From positions 11,818,718-11,882,717 of the forward strand of contig JAJHZJ010000014.1 of the NCBI GenBank assembly GCA_023548195.1: a DNA stretch of 64,000 bases, in the 5' to 3' direction. This DNA is from Bettongia penicillata ogilbyi (taxonomy: Eukaryota; Chordata; Mammalia; Diprotodontia; Potoroidae). Below the pieces are notes generated by a model. That model was not told where the DNA came from. It searched no databases and worked only from the letters and a program-made list of their open reading frames with translations. Numbering within the stretch: position 1 is the first letter of the stretch; the number at the start of each line of letters is the position of its first letter. Position numbers and translations under genes: made by a program. Shown piece after piece: positions 11,511 through 21,842 of this stretch.

Positions 11511-11913
11511 AAATGTCTTCCTTAGTGTGTAGTCTCCTGGCCAAATGAGAAGCACACCAATCAGTTAGGTAGTTTAAGATCATACGCCTAGGCATACTCA
11601 CAAGGATACCCCTGGGGTCCTGGGGTTAGTAACTCCTCCAGGGGTATACACAATTCCCGAAGGGTAAATTACATACATTCGTAAGTTACATAAATAAATG
11701 TGTCATTTAATTCATAATAAATTCCCATTTTATTAATTAGTTCTTAATTAAATAGTTATCTAGATAAAGAGTAGAAAATATATTCCAGGAGTCCCAATGT
11801 TGCAAACTGCATTGGCTACAGGGCCTGCCTTAAGGGGAGCATTCTCTCTAGGGCTCCAGGAGTCAACTCACAGCCGAGAGTCATAGCTATTTCTTTCCTA
11901 CAGACAGGAGGCT
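11511..11913. other. Unique sequence upstream of IGHV segment A
   Basis: No repeat or open frame recognised. It leads into the V promoter and may hold further regulatory sequence, but no specific site is clear. Confidence 0.5.
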
Positions 11914-11934
11914 ATGCAAATAGGGCCCCTCCCT
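11914..11934 (+). promoter_or_regulatory. IGHV octamer plus GGCCCCTCCCT element, segment A
   Basis: ATGCAAAT at 11914-11921 is the octamer bound by OCT1/OCT2 in V promoters, 127 bp before the leader ATG. After two bases comes GGCCCCTCCCT (11924-11934), present with the same spacing upstream of segment B. No good heptamer CTCATGA is seen just upstream. Confidence 0.85.
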
Positions 11935-12040
11935 TTCTTGAAGAAAACTAACACAGCCCTTGTTGCTGCAGCTTAGCCCCTCTCCTCACTGTGTTCATTG
12001 TGCTTCTCATTCTGTCACCTAAACAGATCCAGTCACCACT

Positions 12041-12115
12041 ATGGAGTTTAGGCTAAACTGGATTTTCTTTCTAATAATTTTACAAGGTAATTTTACTCAT
12101 ATTTTAAAAACATTA

Positions 12116-12160
<45 letters not shown>

Positions 12161-12507
12161 TGTTCTCCCAGTTCTAATATCTATGTTTTTGCAGGAGTTG
12201 AGTGTGAGGTTCAGCTGCTGGAGACAGGGGGAGATGTGAGAAAGCCTGGGGAGTCTCTTCGACTCTCTTGTAAGACTTCTGGATTTACCTTCAGCAATTA
12301 CTACATGAATTGGATACGACAGGCTCCAAGGAAGGGGTTGGAGTGGATTGCTGTTATACGCAACCCTGCTAATGGTCTTACTACAGAATATGCAGAGTCT
12401 GTGAAAGGCCGATTCACCATTTCCAGAGATGATGCCAGTAATATGGTATTCTTACAAATGAATAACATGAAAGCTGAGGACACAGCCATGTATTACTGTT
12501 CAAGAGA
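12041..12507 (+). CDS. IGHV: Immunoglobulin heavy variable segment A (IGHV, clan III-like)
   Basis: Germline V segment of the antibody heavy chain, joined to D and J by V(D)J recombination in B cells. Leader exon 12041-12086 ([15 protein letters not shown] plus one base, hydrophobic signal peptide), donor GTAATT, 108-bp intron, acceptor GCAG, V exon 12195-12507. Mature protein starts at 12206 ([11 protein letters not shown]). It keeps the first Cys ([11 protein letters not shown]), the Trp of WIRQAP, a long CDR2 ([10 protein letters not shown], 10 residues), framework 3 ([11 protein letters not shown]) and the second Cys (AMYYCSR). No stops or frameshifts; a 23-bp recombination signal follows directly. 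It should be usable. FR2 reads APRKGLEW, where APGKGLEW is usual. Species subgroup not assigned. Confidence 0.95.
12118..12159 (+). repeat. (TG)n microsatellite in the leader intron of segment A
   Basis: About 21 uninterrupted TG units between donor 12087 and acceptor 12194. The intron of segment B is only 83 bp and lacks it, so most of the length difference comes from this tract. Confidence 0.95.
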
Positions 12508-12546
12508 CACAGTGGGAGGAAGAGGATGTGAGCCCATACACAAACT
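12508..12546 (+). promoter_or_regulatory. V recombination signal sequence, 23-bp spacer, segment A
   Basis: Consensus heptamer CACAGTG (12508-12514), 23-bp spacer, nonamer ACACAAACT (12538-12546; 7 of 9 match ACAAAAACC). This is the 23-RSS orientation expected for an IGHV segment that joins to a 12-RSS D segment. Confidence 0.93.
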
Positions 12547-13449
12547 TCTTATCAGAATTCTCCTAGGAAGACTGTGAGCCAGGACGTTTTGATGACAGAT
12601 AGAGAGTGAGGAAAAGAACATATTTCCTTTCTGGGTTTCGTGTTTCCTTTCTTTAACAGCCTAGGTCCACCTCTCATTTTCTTGCTTCAATGACTTATTT
12701 CTGTGAATTTTAGAAGTACATCTGTCATACAGAATAACAATTTTTACTCAAATTTCAGAGATAAGTGTCATTGGCACACACAGGAATGTCAGTATCAATA
12801 TTTTCCTTGGTCATTGAGGTGAATTGTTAGAGGAAGTTTAGGATTGCATAGCCTATTTATTTACCTTTGACCTAGTTTGGGGTCGCCTTTGATTTCATCA
12901 TTTTAATGGTATCTGGGAAGGAAGTTAAGGTGGGGTCATTTGGCAACTGTTGTAATCTCCTATAGTAATCAAGAAAAACTTCATGGTTGTTTAAAATCTA
13001 TTTTTGCTTTGTTAAATATTTGCTATTTACATGTAAATTTTGTAATCGTGATTTTTAATATATTGAGTTCCAAATTTTCTCCTTCCTTCCTTCCCCTGCC
13101 ATTACTTAAGGACTTTGTCTATGGATGGTAATCTAGGGCAAGGAACACTCCCAGCTCCCAGAGTGTGTACTGAGCAAGTATAGAAATAAACAATGGCTGT
13201 GTGTTTATGACACCAGGATTGGAGTGAGGTACCAGATCCAACCATCAGGTCTGCCAGAAGCCTGTGGCAAACTAACTAGGGCAGGGATACCAAATGATGG
13301 GAAATGGAAGCTTTCCATTTGGCTGAGAAGGGTAGAATTCACCTTCATGCTACTGGAGCTTCCACCAAAGGTAAGTCCATTTTGGAGTACAGGATTATGG
13401 TTTAGACCAAAATCCAGGTCAGGAGTTTGTAGCATATAATCTTTCTAGG
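12547..13449. other. Sequence 3' of segment A, mostly unassigned
   Basis: No gene seen. A short stretch at 13060-13100 (ttgagttccaaattttctcc) matches the 3' end of the HAL1/L1 family in - orientation and may be a tiny fragment. The 71- and 76-codon open frames on opposite strands near 13205-13439 do not resemble any protein I know. Confidence 0.5.
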
Positions 13450-14670
13450 AATAAATGGCTCTAATTTCACCCTAGGTCAGACAAGGAAAACTCTGAAAGA
13501 CTACATGATATTGGTCTTAGGTGTACCTGAGATCCATGAATAATACAACATTAAAAACTGTGAGAAAGCTGCAGCCCAACTCATGAACATGACCAAGACA
13601 TTCTCTCAAGAAGAGAATGAAGACTGCCCTTAACACTATCTCAGGTCAGGAACTAAGGTTTTACAGATAGGAAAACAATAACAACAAAAGAATCCTCCTA
13701 TAAAACTACATTACAGTTATATTGATGCTAATAATATAAACCTAGAAAAGAATGGTTCTAACATTAAAACAATGGTTCCAAGAAGCAAGCTTCAAAGAAA
13801 AACAAAGTCTGGGCAGAATTTCAACTAGAATTTCTGGAAGAGATGAAAGAGGTATTTAAAAACATGTTAATGTGACTTTTATGAATTAAATGACAGGATT
13901 GAAAAAGAAATGAGACCAATAGGAATAAAAGAATTGGAAAGAGAATTGAAAGCTCAGAAAAGTTACAAAATCTTACCTAAATAACAGACTAGTTGACAAT
14001 TTGAAGAGAATCTATGTGAGACAAGAAATATTAAGACAAGTGAGAGACTTAAAAGTAGAAGAAAGTATAGGGCATCTTTTGTCAAAAGCAACTTCCATGG
14101 AAAACAGATCAAGGAGAGATAATTTAAGAATCTTTGGAGTACCTTAAATCTATGATTGAAAATAAGCCCAGACAGGTTTTTTATGTCATTAAAGAAATCT
14201 GCTGAGATATCTCAGAATCACATGGAAAAAAAAATAGAAGGAATTCACCAATCACATCCAGAATAAAAATTCCAAATGAAAACTCCCAGGAAAATTGTAA
14301 CCAAAGTAGAAAATTGCAGGGTCAAAGTAAAAACATTGCAAGTAGCCGGAAAACAACATTTTAAGCACCAAAGAATCAAAGATCATGCAAGACTCAGCAA
14401 CCACCATTATATAGAAGTGTAGAGTTTACAACATTGGATTACAGAACTCAAAAGAGGTAGCTTAAAATTGAGATTAACTTATCAAAAGTGACCACTGTAC
14501 TGCAAAAAAGATAACTATACTTATGAAAACAGCAGAGTTGTGTAAAAAGTTTGAAATAAAAATGCAAGAGTCAAAACAAACATAAAAATGTTAATATAAG
14601 CCAGCAAGCATGGAGGACTAAACAAAGATGAACTCTTTACATTCTAGTATGAGAGATGAATGAACAGAAT
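13450..14670 (+). mobile_element. Old L1/HAL1 ORF1-containing remnant
   Basis: Strongly diverged + strand ORF1 sequence. Recognisable pieces include ggaaaacagatcaaggagag (the NRSRRDNL region), an AGKTTF/basic block near 14340, and an end close to aaaaatgcaagagtcaaaac. Stops occur throughout. It could be L1 or HAL1; only the ORF1 part is visible. Confidence 0.65.
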
Positions 14671-14673
14671 TTT

Positions 14674-15650
14674 GCAGGGCAGAACCAAGATGACACAGTA
14701 GTACAGACCTGCTCAAGCTCTACCCCTATAGCCCCCCAAAAAATGCTTGGGAAGAACTACTCTAAAAATTTCTAGAGCAAAAAAAGCCAAAAAATGACAT
14801 AGTGAAGGAGATTTGTAGCCCAAGACAACCTGGAAGGCCAACAGGAAAGGTCTACTGCATCTGCTCAGAGTACAGTACAATCCAGCCTTGGCCACACTGC
14901 ACAGACAGAACTGGAGTAGACTTTGGGGCACAAAATCACCACATATGCGGTTCCCAGATTTCTCACCCCACAAATGGACAAACAGGTTCAAAGGTCAGTA
15001 AGAAAGCTCTTTCATCTAGGCCTGGGCCCAGGAAAGTGGTAGCCACTTTTGCAGCCCTCAGTCTAAAGACAATGAGGCAATCAAGCTTCCGATCTTGTTC
15101 TCACTTTTGAGTGGCAGTCCTCGGACAAGGAAGAGCACTGTCTGGTGGAACTGGTGGAGGTTCAGGAGAGAGAATCCTGTTCACAGACCAGAGTGCAGGT
15201 GAGGATAGGAGTAAACTCCTACCACTTGATTGTGCTACCTTGAAGAACTGAGAACTTACTGGTCCCTGTATACCCTCTACCTGACAAAGGATTAAAAAGT
15301 CAAGTAACTGGCTGGGAAAATGCTCAAAAAAGGGGAAAAAATAAGACTATAGGAGGTTACTTTCTTGGTCAACTTGAATTTACTTCTGTCCTTTCAGATG
15401 AGAAAGAAAAAAGCATGCAATCAGAGAAAGCCAAAAATGTCAGGGTGTCTGCATCCAAAACCTCCAAAATAAATATGCAATAGGTTCAGACAATGGAAGA
15501 CCTCAAAAAGAATTTTGAAAATCAAGTAAGAGAGGTGGAGGAAAAATTGGAAAGAGAAATGAGAGTGATATAACAAAATCATGAACACTGGTCAATAGCT
15601 TGCTGAAGGAGACCCCCCCAAAATGCTGAAGAAAATAATATATCCATTTT
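14674..15650 (+). mobile_element. HAL1/L1 5' end, 3' truncated
   Basis: It starts at gcagaaccaagatgacacag, a diverged version of the family 5' end, followed by the 5' UTR and an ORF1 start near 15325 (aaatgctcaaaaaaggggaa). The coiled-coil region is broken at 15650, where a - strand L1 begins. Whether it was HAL1 or L1 cannot be told from this part. Confidence 0.75.
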
Positions 15651-16790
15651 TTAAATTAAATTATTTTATTTGTTTTCAGTGCTAGACAATCATTTCCATT
15701 TATCCTAGATTTTTTTCCCTTCCCTTCCCCCCATACCTCCTACCTATAACCCTCCCTCTCTACTCCCTACTTGCTATGGTGTATATGTACATTCCTATTA
15801 AATACATGTTGCCTGAAAGATGTAAAATGAATGAAAGAAACCAAAAATTAAAACAAAACAATACAAAAGAAGATGATTATATTTGTATCATATCTGCAAT
15901 CTAATTCCATATGTGTAATTCGTTTTGCCTCAAGAGTTCACAGGAAACTTTTAAGTCCTTGCATTTCAATGAAGTACTAAGTCTACCAGAGAAATGCCTC
16001 ACACAGTGTGGTTGTTTCTGTGTCCTGGTTCTGCTCCTTTCACTCAGTATCAGTTCATATAATTCTTTCCAAGCTTCTCTGAAGTCTTTCTGTTCATCAT
16101 TTCTTATAGCACAATATTATTCCATTACATTCATTTAACATACCTTGTTCAGCCATTCCCCAATTGATGGGCATCCACTTGGTTTCTAATTTTTGACCAT
16201 CACAAAAAGAGCTGCTATAAATATTTTTGTACATGTGGGATTCTTTCCCACTCCTGTGATCTCTTTGACATAGAGTCCCAAAAGGGTATGCACATTTTTT
16301 CAGCCCTTTGGGCACAGTTCCAAATTGCTCTCCAGAATAGTTGGATCAGCTCACGGATCCACCAACAATGAATTAGTGTTTCAACTCTCCCACATCTTCT
16401 CCAACATTTATCATCATCCCGTTTTGTCATGTTAGCCAATCTGGTAGGTGTGATATACTATCTCAGAGTTGTTTTGATTTACATTTCTCTAATCAATAGT
16501 TATTTAGAGTATTTCTTCATATGATTACAGATAACTTTAATTTCTTTCTCAAAAAACTGCCTGTTCATATCCTTTGACCCTTTGTCAATAGAGGATGAAT
16601 TGTATTCTTGTACATTTGATTCAGTTCTTTAAAAATTTTAGAAATGAGCCCTGTATCGCAGATGCTAGTTTTAAAATTTCTTTCCCAGTTTTCTGTTCCC
16701 CTCCTACTCTTGTGTGCATTGGGTTTGTTTGCGCAAAATCTTTTCAATTTAATGTAATCAAATACCCCTACTAGGTCTTTAATATTTAAA
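15651..16790 (-). mobile_element. 5'-truncated L1 (ORF2 end and 3' UTR)
   Basis: On the - strand: ORF2 C-terminal sequence (16747-16100, including ERIPHVQKY and WRRCGRVETLIHCWW stretches seen in all L1s here), then the 3' UTR and an A-rich end at 15651-15665. 5' truncated near 16790. Broken frames (16747-16565, 16439-16215, 16315-16097). The ORF2 C-terminal Cys-rich region is the most readable part. Confidence 0.85.
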
Positions 16791-16920
16791 CAGGAAAGGA
16801 CACATATTAAAATAATATTTATGGCAGCTCATTTTATAGTGGCAAGCGATTGGCAATTAAGAGGGATCCCATTAACTGAGACATTACTGAACAAGTTACG
16901 ATAAATTGTGTACAATAGAG
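16791..16920 (+). mobile_element. Old L1 ORF2 tail, left part
   Basis: Diverged + strand copy of the distal ORF2 segment (acacatattaaaataatatt, attaactgagacattactga). It resumes near 19940 after the SINE and RTE insertions. Confidence 0.6.
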
Positions 16921-17163
16921 GGTTGTTGTCATTTAGTCATTTCAGTCATGTTAGATTCTTCATGCCCCCTTGGGGTTCTCTTGACAAAGTCACTGGAGTG
17001 GTTTGTCACTACTTCTCCAGGCCATTTAACAGATGAGGAAACTGAGGTAAATCAGGCAAAGTGAATTTCTCAGGGTCACACAGCTAGTAAATATCTGCGG
17101 CCAAATGCAGACTCAATTCTTCCCAACTTCAGGCACTACACTTTGTCCATTTCATCACTTCAC
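16921..17163 (+). mobile_element. MIR-like SINE (tRNA-derived CORE-SINE)
   Basis: It carries the typical gatgaggaaactgaggtaaa and agggtcacacagctagtaaa blocks of MIR-related SINEs, preceded by the marsupial-type gttgtcatttagtcatttca start. Pol III A and B boxes are not intact. The exact subfamily is not assigned. Confidence 0.85.
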
Positions 17164-17164
17164 C

Positions 17165-17268
17165 TAAATGCCATATAACATAACAAAATATAATGTAACA
17201 TAACATAACATGATGTGACATGACATAATGTGACATAACGTAATATAAAGAAGCATAACACTATAATT
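17165..17268. repeat. ATAACATAATG-type simple repeat, left part
   Basis: Diverged pentamer-rich repeat (ataacataacaaaatataat, then tgacataatg units) following the SINE tail. A similar repeat resumes at 19854, so the RTE element interrupted it. Confidence 0.8.
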
Positions 17269-19853
17269 GGTTGGTTGTTGTCCTTTGTCTTTGAAGAGGA
17301 CCAAAATGACATCACCATGATAAGGTGAAATTTCAGTACTTCAGACTGTGACTAATCAGAACAATATGAGCTCAGAATGCTCTACCACAGGTTGGGCACA
17401 GATAGTTCGTGTGAATATTTGGGGTGGATATCCCAAATTTGCACTCCCTGAGTTTTCTTTGTACTGTCTCAATTCTGCTTTGCTGAAAGAGCACAGCACC
17501 TTTCTTTATGTGGGTATGCCATGGTGAGTGGTCCTGTGCCAGAGTCTGCCATGTTGTACAGTCAAATACAAAGTTCTTGAGAGAATGCTTGAGAGTGTCT
17601 TTGTGTTGTTTCTTCTAGCCAGCCTATGATAGCCTGCCCCATGTAGGTACTCCATAAAATAGTCTTTTTAGTATGGGTACATTTTACATTTGAACAGTGT
17701 GGCCAGTCCATTGTAGTTGTGCTCTTTGACGCATAGTTTGAATACTTTGCCATTCAGTTCGAGCAATCACTTCAGTGTCTGGTACCTTATAATGCTCAGT
17801 GATCCTCAGAGTTTTCCTAAGACAATTCAAATAGAAGCGATTCAGTTTTCTGGCATAACGCTGGCAGCCTGTCCATGTTTCACAATCATACAGTCAAAAG
17901 GTTACCACAATGGCTCTGTAGACCTTCAATTTTGTAGTCAGTCTAATACCTCTTCTCCCTCAAATCTTTCTTTGGAGCCTCCAAACATTGAGCTAGCTAT
18001 GGCAATGCATGCATCAACCTCATTGTCAATGTATACATCCCTGGAAAGTACACTATCAAGATAAGTGAACTTTACGCACAGCATTCAAAACTTCTCCATT
18101 TGTTGGAACCACTGATTCCATGTATAGAGGATGTGGTGGTGGCTGATGGAGCACATGTGTTTTTTTGGTGTTAATTATTAGGCCAAAATTAGCACAGGCA
18201 GCAGAGAATTGATCCATACTTTATGGCATTTCAGCTTCAGAGGCTGAATTGAGTCCACAATCATCTGAAAACAGAAAATCATACACCAACACTCCCTCCA
18301 CTTTAGTCTTGACTTTTAACCTTTTCAAACTGAAGAACTTACCATCAGGACAGTATTACACTTTGATGCCATGTTCATTCTCATTGAAAGCATTTGTCAA
18401 CATAGCTGAAATTAGCATACTAAAAAGTATGAGAGCAAGCACATAGTGCTGTTTCACTCTGTTGATTGATGGAAAAGCAAGAGAACTTTGTCCATTATCC
18501 AGAACTCAGGCAAATATACCATCATGAAATTGACATACAATATTGATGAACTTCTCCAGGCAAGCAAATTGTTACACAATTTCCCATAAACCCTCACAAC
18601 TAACAGTGTCAAAGGCCTTGGTCAGATCTACAAACGTTGTATACAGACCTCTGGTTTGCTCCTAGCATTTCTCCTAGAGTTGTTCAGGCAGCAAACATCA
18701 AATTGACTGTTCCTCAGCCCTTTCTGAAGCCACACTGGCTCTCAGGTATATGACCAACTTCCAGATGACAGATCAATCTATTAAGGAGCACTCTAGAAAG
18801 AATTTTATGAGCAATGACTAATTGAGAGGTCCCCCTGTGATTGTCACAGGACAATCCATTCCGTTTACTCTTATAGAGATGGACAATGGAGGCATTCTTG
18901 AACTCCTGGGGGATAACCTCCTCTTGTCATATACCCTGGAAAATTTCTGTCAGGTTTTGTATGAGCAATGCCCCCCTACCTTGTAAATCTCAGGTGGAAC
19001 AGAATCAACACCAGGTACTTTGCCACATGAAAGGAGCCTAATGGCCCTCAAAACCTCTTCTTCAGTTGGAAGTTCAACTAAGGGGGGATTGATTTAAATC
19101 TGAGGTAAACGGTCAATGGCCTCAGCATTTATTGATGATAGTCTGTTGAGAACACTATGGAACTGTTCAGTTCACTTCTCTAGCATCATGTCCTTATAAC
19201 TAATCAATGTGGCACCATCAGTACTGGGCAATTGGAGATATTGGTTCATAACCATAGGTTATTGGTCTATCAATAGCTTTCAGGCAATCATAAAAGTACT
19301 TTGGATTGTTACTATTAGTATAAAACTGAATTTCATCTGACTTCTTAACGAGCCAGGAAATCCTGTATCTCTCTAAACTTTGTTTGCACTTTGCTTTTGA
19401 TGGAATTACCTGCTGCCTTCTTAGAGGTGGACAAAGTATCCTGATGACAAATTCTGTGGAGTTCTTATTTTTCATTTAGCAGCTTCTGAATTTCCCCATC
19501 ATTTTCATTAAACCAGTCTTGGTGTTTGTGAGTGTTCTGATAAATAAATGTAGTGCTATACACAAAATCTCTGAGAGCGTCCCACTCCTTTTCTGCTCCA
19601 CTGTTGCCAATTGTGTGTTGGCTCAACTTTCCTTCCAAGTCAGCAACAAATTTTCATGCTTGAGAAGAACTCTAATTTGTTGACATTAATTCTCCTGGTA
19701 GTAATTTTGCCTTGGAGGTGGAACTTCTGATGAATGCTAATATGTAGCATGGGAGGGATAAGTCTATGATCAGTCCAGCACTCTGAACCACACACTGCCT
19801 TTGTCACTTTCACACCTCGTCTTTCTCTTCTCCTTAAAATCACATAATCACAT
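17269..19853 (-). mobile_element. RTE-type LINE, 5' truncated
   Basis: The - strand carries the C-terminal end of an apurinic-type endonuclease (CWTDHRLI at about 19790, with the TDH/SDH catalytic histidine motif), the linker, and a reverse transcriptase, followed by a short 3' end at 17269. The palm motif FVDLTKAFDTV reads near 18645-18612 and the active-site box reads FSDD at 18271-18260. Many stops and frameshifts. It sits inside the simple repeat, flanked by agcataacactataatt (17252-17268) and agcataattataat (19854-19867), a plausible imperfect target-site duplication. Confidence 0.85.
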
Positions 19854-19939
19854 AGCATAATTATAATGTAGCAACATAACAGAATAGAATAGAAAGTAGT
19901 AATACTCAAAATATGTGTAATATGCTATAATATGATATA
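19854..19939. repeat. AT-rich simple repeat, right part
   Basis: Continuation of the ATAACATA-like repeat after the RTE insertion (gcaacataacagaatagaat and similar units). Confidence 0.7.
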
Positions 19940-20135
19940 GTGGGTTTCAATATTATTGGTCTATGAGAAATGATGAACGGAATGTTTTCAGAGATACCTG
20001 GAAAGACTTTTATGAACGAATTCGAAGTGAGCAGAACCAGAGGAATGAGTTATGCATTTAAAATTACTTTGCAAAACAAACAAATTTAAAGGATTTAGAA
20101 ACTTCAATCAAATCAAAAAGTAACCATAATTACAG
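19940..20135 (+). mobile_element. Old L1 ORF2 tail and 3' UTR, right part
   Basis: Continues the fragment at 16791-16920: tatgagaaatgatgaacgga followed by an ORF2 end (gcagaaccagaggaatgagt). The end is approximate. Confidence 0.6.
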
Positions 20136-20339
20136 AGTGTTTCTGATATCTATAGTATCCACTTCCTGATAGAAAGATTTTGGATAAAGGCTACCAACTG
20201 AAATATATGTTTGTTTGGATATAGCCCATGAAGTAATTGGTTTTGTTTAACCATGCATATATATTACTAGGGCTCTTATAAGAAAGCTTTTAATTAATTC
20301 AAAACAACAGAAAAAATATAACCTCTTTTATGTGTCATT

Positions 20340-20600
20340 TAAAGTGTTTTACAAGTTGATTTCTTTTTACCATTCCTGTATTCTTACATAATACTCACTA
20401 TATCACCAACCATCTGCTATTCTATACACAAAATGAAGTATCTCCTGACTCTAAGTTTGTTTTGCTTTTCCCCAATGACTGAAATGCACTGCTGCTAAAT
20501 TTAATTTCTTGAAATCTCTGTTTTCCTTGAAGACCATGTTAAAATGTTAGCCTCTATGTGAAGTGTTTCCTGATCCCCCTTGATGCTAGTGCCCACAAAG
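20340..20600 (+). mobile_element. L2 LINE fragment
   Basis: Diverged L2 ORF2 C-terminal/3' sequence ending in tgtttcctgatcccccttga and tgctagtgccc, the typical L2 block. Left boundary uncertain. Confidence 0.55.
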
Positions 20601-20727
20601 ACAAACACAGCCTTTGAGTAGGCTGAGATGACTGAATAGGGACCCAGCTAGGTGGGCAACTCAGCTCATCCTCTCACTTCTGTCTCCCTCTCCCCTTCCT
20701 TTTTTTCTCCAAAGAAAGGTAAATTTT

Positions 20728-21842
20728 AACGGCCAGAAGTATGCCCTAGAGTATACCCCCCTCTTTACAAAGGACTCAGAAGTCAAGTAACTGCCTAGAA
20801 AACTGTACAAAAAAGGGAAAGAATTAAGACTATAGAACACTATTTTCTTGGTAAACAGGTATATTTTTTCATCCTTTCAGACTAGGAAGAACAAGGCATA
20901 CCATTAAAGGAAGATATAAAAGTCAAGCCTTGTGCATCCAAATCCTCCAAAATAAATGTGTAATGGTCTCAGGCCATGGAAGAGCTCAAAAAGGATTTTG
21001 AAAAACAAGTAAGAAAAGTGGAAGAAAAATTGGGAAGAGAAATAAGAGCTATGCAATGAAATCTTGAAAAGTGAGTCGGCAGCTTGCTAAAGCATACCCC
21101 CAAAAGTGCTGAAGAAAATAAGACCTTTAAAAACAGACTAACTCAAATGACAAAAGAGGTCTAAAAAGTCAATGAGGAGCAGAATAATTTTAAAACAAAA
21201 TTAGCCAAACGGAATAGCAGGTTAAAAAACTCACTGAAGAAAATAGTTCTTTAAAAAATAGAATGGAGAAGATGAAAGTGAATGACTTTATGATAAACCA
21301 AGAAATTACAAAACAAAATCAAAATAATGAAAAAATAGAAGACAACGTGAAATATATCATTTGAAAAACAATTGATCTGGAAAATAGAGCCAGGAGAGAC
21401 AATGGAAAAGTTATGGGACTATCTGAAAGCTCAAAAAAGAACCTAGACATCATCTTTCATGAAATTATCAAGGAAAATTGCCTCGTTATCCTAGAACCAG
21501 ACGGTAAAACAATAATGAAAGAATCTACAGATCACCTCCTGAAAGGGAACTGAAAAGAAAAAAACTCTTAGGTAAGTGTAGCCAAATTCCAGAGTTCTCA
21601 GGTCAAAGAGAAAATAATGTAAGAAGACAAAAGGAAACAATTTGAGTATTGTGCAAATACAATCAGGATAAAGCAAGATCCCACAGCTTCTACATTAAGG
21701 AATTGAAGGGCTTGGAAGATGGTTTTCCAAAGATCAAATGAATCAAGGTTAAAATCAAGAATCACATACTCAGCAAAACTGATTATAACACTTCAGGGGG
21801 GGAAAGGGCATTCAATACAAACTTAGAACTTTAAAGTATTCT
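20728..21842 (+). mobile_element. HAL1 copy 3, left part (ORF1 region)
   Basis: A 5'-truncated + strand HAL1 starting in the 5' UTR just before ORF1. ORF1 (from about 20810) is heavily mutated but alignable by eye to other copies (gaagaaaatagttctttaaa, ctggaaaatagagccaggag). It is interrupted by HAL1 copy 4 and resumes at 24694. Confidence 0.8.

Noticed and set aside
12508..12577. Open frame of segment A running on past the V exon to 12577
   Set aside because: The continuation reads through the heptamer, spacer and nonamer; germline V coding sequence ends at 12507.
17269..19853. A host reverse-transcriptase-related gene
   Set aside because: Linear match to a second truncated copy at 59158-60200, stops throughout, and insertion into a simple repeat show it is a retrotransposon.
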